A DNA stretch of 7,626 nt from Pseudomonadota bacterium (GTDB lineage Bacteria; Pseudomonadota; Alphaproteobacteria; Azospirillales; Azospirillaceae). The notes under the pieces were generated by a model. That model was not told the DNA's origin. It saw only the letters and a program-made list of their open reading frames with translations, and did not search any database. Made by a program: the position numbers and the translations under genes. Below are positions 4,561 to 7,626 of the stretch, piece after piece (within the stretch, counting starts at the first letter, position 1; the number at the start of each line of letters is the position of its first letter). The DNA lies in assembly GCA_023416455.1 (NCBI GenBank), contig JAEZHQ010000161.1:1-7626 (forward strand). The letters are read 5' to 3'.

Positions 4561-6174
4561 TCAGTGCCGGAAGTGGCGCATGCCGGTGAAGACCATGGCC
4601 AGCCCCTGCTCGTCGGCGGCGGCGATGACCTCGTTGTCGCGGATCGAGCCGCCCGGCTGGATCACCGCGGTCACCCCCGCCTCGGCGGCGGCCAGCAGGC
4701 CGTCGGCGAAGGGGAAGAAGGCGTCCGAGGCGACCACCGAGCCGCGGGTCAGCGGCTCCGCCAGGCCGGCGGCCTTGGCGGCCTCGGCCGACTTGATGGC
4801 GGCGATGCGCGCGCTGTCCACCCGGCTCATCTGGCCGGCGCCGATCCCGACGGTGGCGCCGTTCCGGGCGTAGACGATGGCGTTGGACTTGACGTGCTTG
4901 GCGACGCGGAAGGCGAACAGCAGGTCGGCCATCTCGCGCTCGCTGGGGGCGCGCTTGGTCACGACCTTCAGCGCCGCCGGGTCGACACGGCCGGAATCGC
5001 GGTTTTGCAGGAGGAAGCCGCCCGACAGGTGCTTGACCACCATGCCGGGCGCCGCCGGGTCGGGGACCTCCTTGGTCAGCAGGACGCGCAGGTTCTTCTT
5101 GCCGGCGAGCAGGGTGCGGGCGGCGTCATCGGCGTCCGGCGCGATCACCACCTCGGCGAACAGCTTGGCGATCTCCTCCGCGGTGGCGGCGTCGAGCGGG
5201 CGGTTGACGGCGATGATGCCGCCGAACGCGCTGACCGGGTCGCACAGCAGGGCCGCCCTGTAGGCGTCCAGGAGGTTGTCGCCCTCCGCCACGCCGCAGG
5301 GGTTGGCGTGCTTGATGATGGCGACGGCCGGGCGGGCGAACTCGGCGACCAGCTCGAAGGCGGCGTCGGTGTCGTTCAGGTTGTTGTAGGACAGCTCCTT
5401 GCCCTGGAGCTGGATGGCGGTGGCGACGCCCGGGCGCTGGTCGCCGGTGACGTAGAAGGCCGCCTTCTGGTGGGGGTTCTCGCCATAGCGCAGGGTCTGG
5501 CTGAGCCGGCCCGACAGGGTGGCGCGCGGCGGGAAGTCCTCGCCCTGCCGGCCGGCCATCCAGGCGGCGATGGCGGCGTCGTAGGCGGCGGTGCGGGCGT
5601 AGGCGCGCTGGGCGAGCCGGCGGCGCAGGGCGAGCGTGGTGGCGCCGCCGGTGCGGGCCAGCTCGTCGAGCACCGCCTCGTAATCCTCCGGATCGGTGAC
5701 CACGGTGACGAAGTCGTGGTTCTTGGCGGCGGCGCGGATCATCGCCGGCCCGCCGATGTCGATGTTCTCCACGCAGTCGTCGTCGCCGGCCCCCTTCGCG
5801 ACCGTCGCCTCGAACGGGTAGAGGTTGACCACCACCAGATCGATGGCCGGGATGTCGTGGGCCGCCATGGCCTCGGCGTGGATGTCGCGGCGGGCCAGGA
5901 TGCCGCCGTGCACCCGCGGGTGCAGCGTCTTGACCCGGCCGTCCATGATCTCCGGGAAGCCGGTGTGGTCGGACACCTCCTTCACCGGGACGCCGGCCTC
6001 GGCCAGCCGCTGCGCCGAGCCGCCGGTCGACAGGATCTCGACCCCTCTGGCCGCCAGCGCCTGGCCGAGCGCCACGAGGCCCGTCTTGTCGGACACGGAA
6101 ATCAAGGCGCGGGTGATGCGCACCTGGTCGGGGGCGGGCGGGTGGGCGGTCGTCTGCGGGCTCATGGGGGGCAT
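4561..6174 (-). CDS. purH: Bifunctional AICAR transformylase / IMP cyclohydrolase PurH
   Basis: This cytoplasmic enzyme performs the last two steps of de novo purine synthesis: formyl transfer from 10-formyl-THF to AICAR, then ring closure of FAICAR to IMP. It has 537 residues, normal for the family, and is intact. The N-terminal MGS-like cyclohydrolase domain (about residues 20-165) carries SVSDKTGL, STGG, TGFPEIMDGRVKTLHPRVHGG and, further on, NLYPFE and NIDIGGPAMIRAAAKN. The C-terminal transformylase domain carries LRYGENPHQKAAFY, SYNNLNDTDAA, the catalytic KHANPCGVA (Lys288, His289), DPVSAFGG and the closing PGGSIRDNEVIAAADEQG. Two ATGs compete: 6174 (AGG directly abutting it) and 6165, nine bases on (MSPQTT), where that AGG would sit at a normal spacing. 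The later start would give 534 residues. The gene follows the heparinase-like gene by 51 bp on the same strand, so co-transcription is likely. No riboswitch is seen in the leader. Confidence 0.98.
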   Translation of the reverse strand: MPPMSPQTTAHPPAPDQVRITRALISVSDKTGLVALGQALAARGVEILSTGGSAQRLAEAGVPVKEVSDHTGFPEIMDGRVKTLHPRVHGGILARRDIHAEAMAAHDIPAIDLVVVNLYPFEATVAKGAGDDDCVENIDIGGPAMIRAAAKNHDFVTVVTDPEDYEAVLDELARTGGATTLALRRRLAQRAYARTAAYDAAIAAWMAGRQGEDFPPRATLSGRLSQTLRYGENPHQKAAFYVTGDQRPGVATAIQLQGKELSYNNLNDTDAAFELVAEFARPAVAIIKHANPCGVAEGDNLLDAYRAALLCDPVSAFGGIIAVNRPLDAATAEEIAKLFAEVVIAPDADDAARTLLAGKKNLRVLLTKEVPDPAAPGMVVKHLSGGFLLQNRDSGRVDPAALKVVTKRAPSEREMADLLFAFRVAKHVKSNAIVYARNGATVGIGAGQMSRVDSARIAAIKSAEAAKAAGLAEPLTRGSVVASDAFFPFADGLLAAAEAGVTAVIQPGGSIRDNEVIAAADEQGLAMVFTGMRHFRH

Positions 6175-6188
6175 CCTGGTCTGTCTGG

Positions 6189-6206
6189 GGCCGCAACCGG
6201 GCGGCC
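6189..6206 (-). other. Stem-loop in the heparinase-purH gap
   Basis: GGCCGC (6189-6194) and GCGGCC (6201-6206) form a perfect 6-bp stem with a 6-base loop in the middle of the 51-bp spacer. The purH-strand sequence after it has no T-run. It could weaken read-through into purH, mark a processing site, or be chance in GC-rich DNA. Confidence 0.3.
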
Positions 6207-6225
6207 ACCGCGGGATGCGCGCGAT

Positions 6226-7626
6226 TTACGCCCCCTTGCGCTCGCGGCGCAAGGCCCATTTGACGGTGATTCCCCCCGGCCCGACCTGCCCGGCGACGGC
6301 GATCTGGGTGCTGCGCCGGGGCTCGTCGCCGCTGCCCAGATAGACGCTCTCGGCCAGCTCCAGCGCGCCGCCCGACACCCGCAGGCGCCAGCCGGCCCCG
6401 CTCGGCAGGCGCAGCAGAGCCTGCGCGCCGTCCTGGGCCAGCGACGGCTCCACCGACGGGTGCAGGTGGAAGCGCAGGGTGAAGGGCTGCGGCTGCGGGG
6501 TGGCGCCGATGACCGGCTCCAGCGTGTCCTCGCCGCGCAGATCCTCGCCGTTGTCGGCCAGGTAGACGCGCCGCCGGTGCAGGTAGCTGAAGGTCCGCCC
6601 GTAGCCGTTGTGGGTGGCGACCACCAGCACGGCGCCGTCGGACTCCTGCCGCTCGCAGCCCACATGGGCCGGGCGGCGGCCGAGCCCGCCCTCCTCGAAC
6701 ACCTCCGAGGAGTTGGTGTCGGCCATGACGACGGTGGAATGGGCGGCGGTGCCGGCCAGCGCGGCGCGCCACGGGCCGGCCTTCAGCGGGTGGCTGCCGC
6801 AGTTGACGATCAGCCGCTCCTTGCCGACCGACACCTCCAGCGACAGCGTGCCGGCGTGGGCATCGGCGTCGAGCCCGGCCGGCGGCGGCAGGCCGGTGTC
6901 CATCAGCACCATGGTGCGGCCGGCGATCAGCCGCTCGAAACCGGTGTGCGGCGCGCTCTTGAGCGGCCGGCCGCGGGCGTCGGCCTGGGCCAGCACGCTG
7001 TCGACCAGCGCCGGATCCTCCTCGCGGCTGCCGTTGAACAGGGCCAGCCCGCCGTCGCCGTGCCGGAAGAAGCGCAGGGCCGGAGTCATGCGGTCGATGG
7101 CGTGCTGGAGGGCCTCCGGCACGTCGGCGCGGGCGGCGCGCAGGACGGCGCGCACGTCGATCAGGTCGCGCAGGATGCGCAGCTGCACCGAGGGGCTGCG
7201 CTCCACATGGCCGCCGTCGGGCAGGATCTGGCGCGGCAGCTCGCGCTCCACCAGGCGCAGCGCGTCCTGCCCCGCCCGCTCGCCGTCGGGCAGGCAGAAA
7301 CCGCCGTAGACCAGCCCCTTGACGGCGGTGACCAGCGCCTCGCCCTCCAGGGCGCCGGGAACCACGCGGGTCAGGTGGCGGACCTGCCGGGCCAGGCTGT
7401 CGAAGACGCGGGCACGGAAGTCGTCGTCGGCCGAGGCGCAGTAGAAGTCGTGCAGGCCGATCCAGTTGGCGACGCGGGCGCCCAGCACCTCGGGCGCCCA
7501 GGTCTGCGCGTTCCAGCCGCCGTTGTGGTCGAGCCAGGACAGGACCAGCGCGCGGGCGCGCCGCCGCGCCGCGTCGCCGCCGACCGCGCGCAGGTCGCGC
7601 ATCCAGGCGAAGCTGTGCAGCGCGTC
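6226..7626 (-). CDS. Heparinase II/III family protein, 5'-truncated by window edge
   Basis: This belongs to the heparinase II/III-like family (alpha/alpha-toroid followed by a beta-sandwich), which includes polysaccharide lyases that cleave uronic-acid-containing polymers by beta-elimination. The frame is open to the window end: LHSFAW precedes the ATG at 7602, which is therefore probably internal. 466 residues are visible, and I estimate about 100 are missing. The helical part runs to about residue 195 and includes WLDHNGGWNAQTW and LPDGGHVERSPSVQLRILRD. It is followed by FFRHGDGGLALFNGSREED (about 183-201) and the beta-rich C-terminal domain with HTGFERL, VNCGSHP, HSTVVMADTNSSEVF (His at visible residue 296) and YLHRRRVYLADNGEDLRGED. 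I infer that these His/Asn/Tyr-bearing motifs line the active site, without a structure to confirm it. The true substrate in alphaproteobacteria is unknown; envelope or capsular polysaccharide is plausible. An N-terminal signal peptide cannot be judged. The gene lies immediately upstream of purH, an arrangement I recall from other alphaproteobacteria. Confidence 0.9.
   Translation of the reverse strand, partial: DALHSFAWMRDLRAVGGDAARRRARALVLSWLDHNGGWNAQTWAPEVLGARVANWIGLHDFYCASADDDFRARVFDSLARQVRHLTRVVPGALEGEALVTAVKGLVYGGFCLPDGERAGQDALRLVERELPRQILPDGGHVERSPSVQLRILRDLIDVRAVLRAARADVPEALQHAIDRMTPALRFFRHGDGGLALFNGSREEDPALVDSVLAQADARGRPLKSAPHTGFERLIAGRTMVLMDTGLPPPAGLDADAHAGTLSLEVSVGKERLIVNCGSHPLKAGPWRAALAGTAAHSTVVMADTNSSEVFEEGGLGRRPAHVGCERQESDGAVLVVATHNGYGRTFSYLHRRRVYLADNGEDLRGEDTLEPVIGATPQPQPFTLRFHLHPSVEPSLAQDGAQALLRLPSGAGWRLRVSGGALELAESVYLGSGDEPRRSTQIAVAGQVGPGGITVKWALRRERKGA

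Noticed and set aside
5126..6772. A 548-codon - strand frame spanning parts of purH and the heparinase-like gene
   Set aside because: It is an Arg/Gly/Pro-rich out-of-frame translation overlapping two confident genes on the same strand.

Overview
The window is a very GC-rich stretch (G or C at almost every third codon position) and looks like chromosomal DNA of an alphaproteobacterium. The protein flavour suggests a Rhodospirillales/Azospirillum-type organism: a XerC-like recombinase, a large dCache-type sensor kinase, and a heparinase II/III-like gene directly ahead of purH. The lineage is inferred from general knowledge of these families, not from a database search. No phage, IS element, CRISPR array, tRNA or rRNA is visible.

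Layout on the + strand: the 3' two-thirds of a XerC-type tyrosine recombinase (1-641); a roughly 100-bp spacer; a membrane-bound sensor histidine kinase with no receiver domain (740-2503); a spacer of about 150 bp holding a REP-like G-rich/C-rich palindromic element and a plausible sigma70-type promoter whose 17-bp spacer contains a perfect 12-bp palindrome; a two-gene unit of a 65-aa coiled-coil protein (2655-2852) overlapping by 4 bases (ATGA) an Atg22/UMF1-type MFS transporter (2849-4114); and a 91-aa protein of unknown function (4216-4491). A 69-bp convergent intergenic region with a 12-bp tandem duplication and a strong GC hairpin separates these from the - strand genes.

On the - strand, transcription runs from the right edge inward: a 5'-truncated heparinase II/III-family protein (6226-7626) followed 51 bp later by purH (4561-6174), the bifunctional enzyme of the last two steps of IMP synthesis. 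These two are probably co-transcribed, although a perfect 6-bp stem-loop sits between them.

Most of the window is ordinary housekeeping and accessory chromosome. The parts most worth a second look are the palindrome-in-promoter ahead of the coiled-coil/UMF1 transporter pair, that translationally coupled pair itself, the REP-like element, and the orphan sensor kinase. I do not see convincing evidence of a new defence or mobile system.
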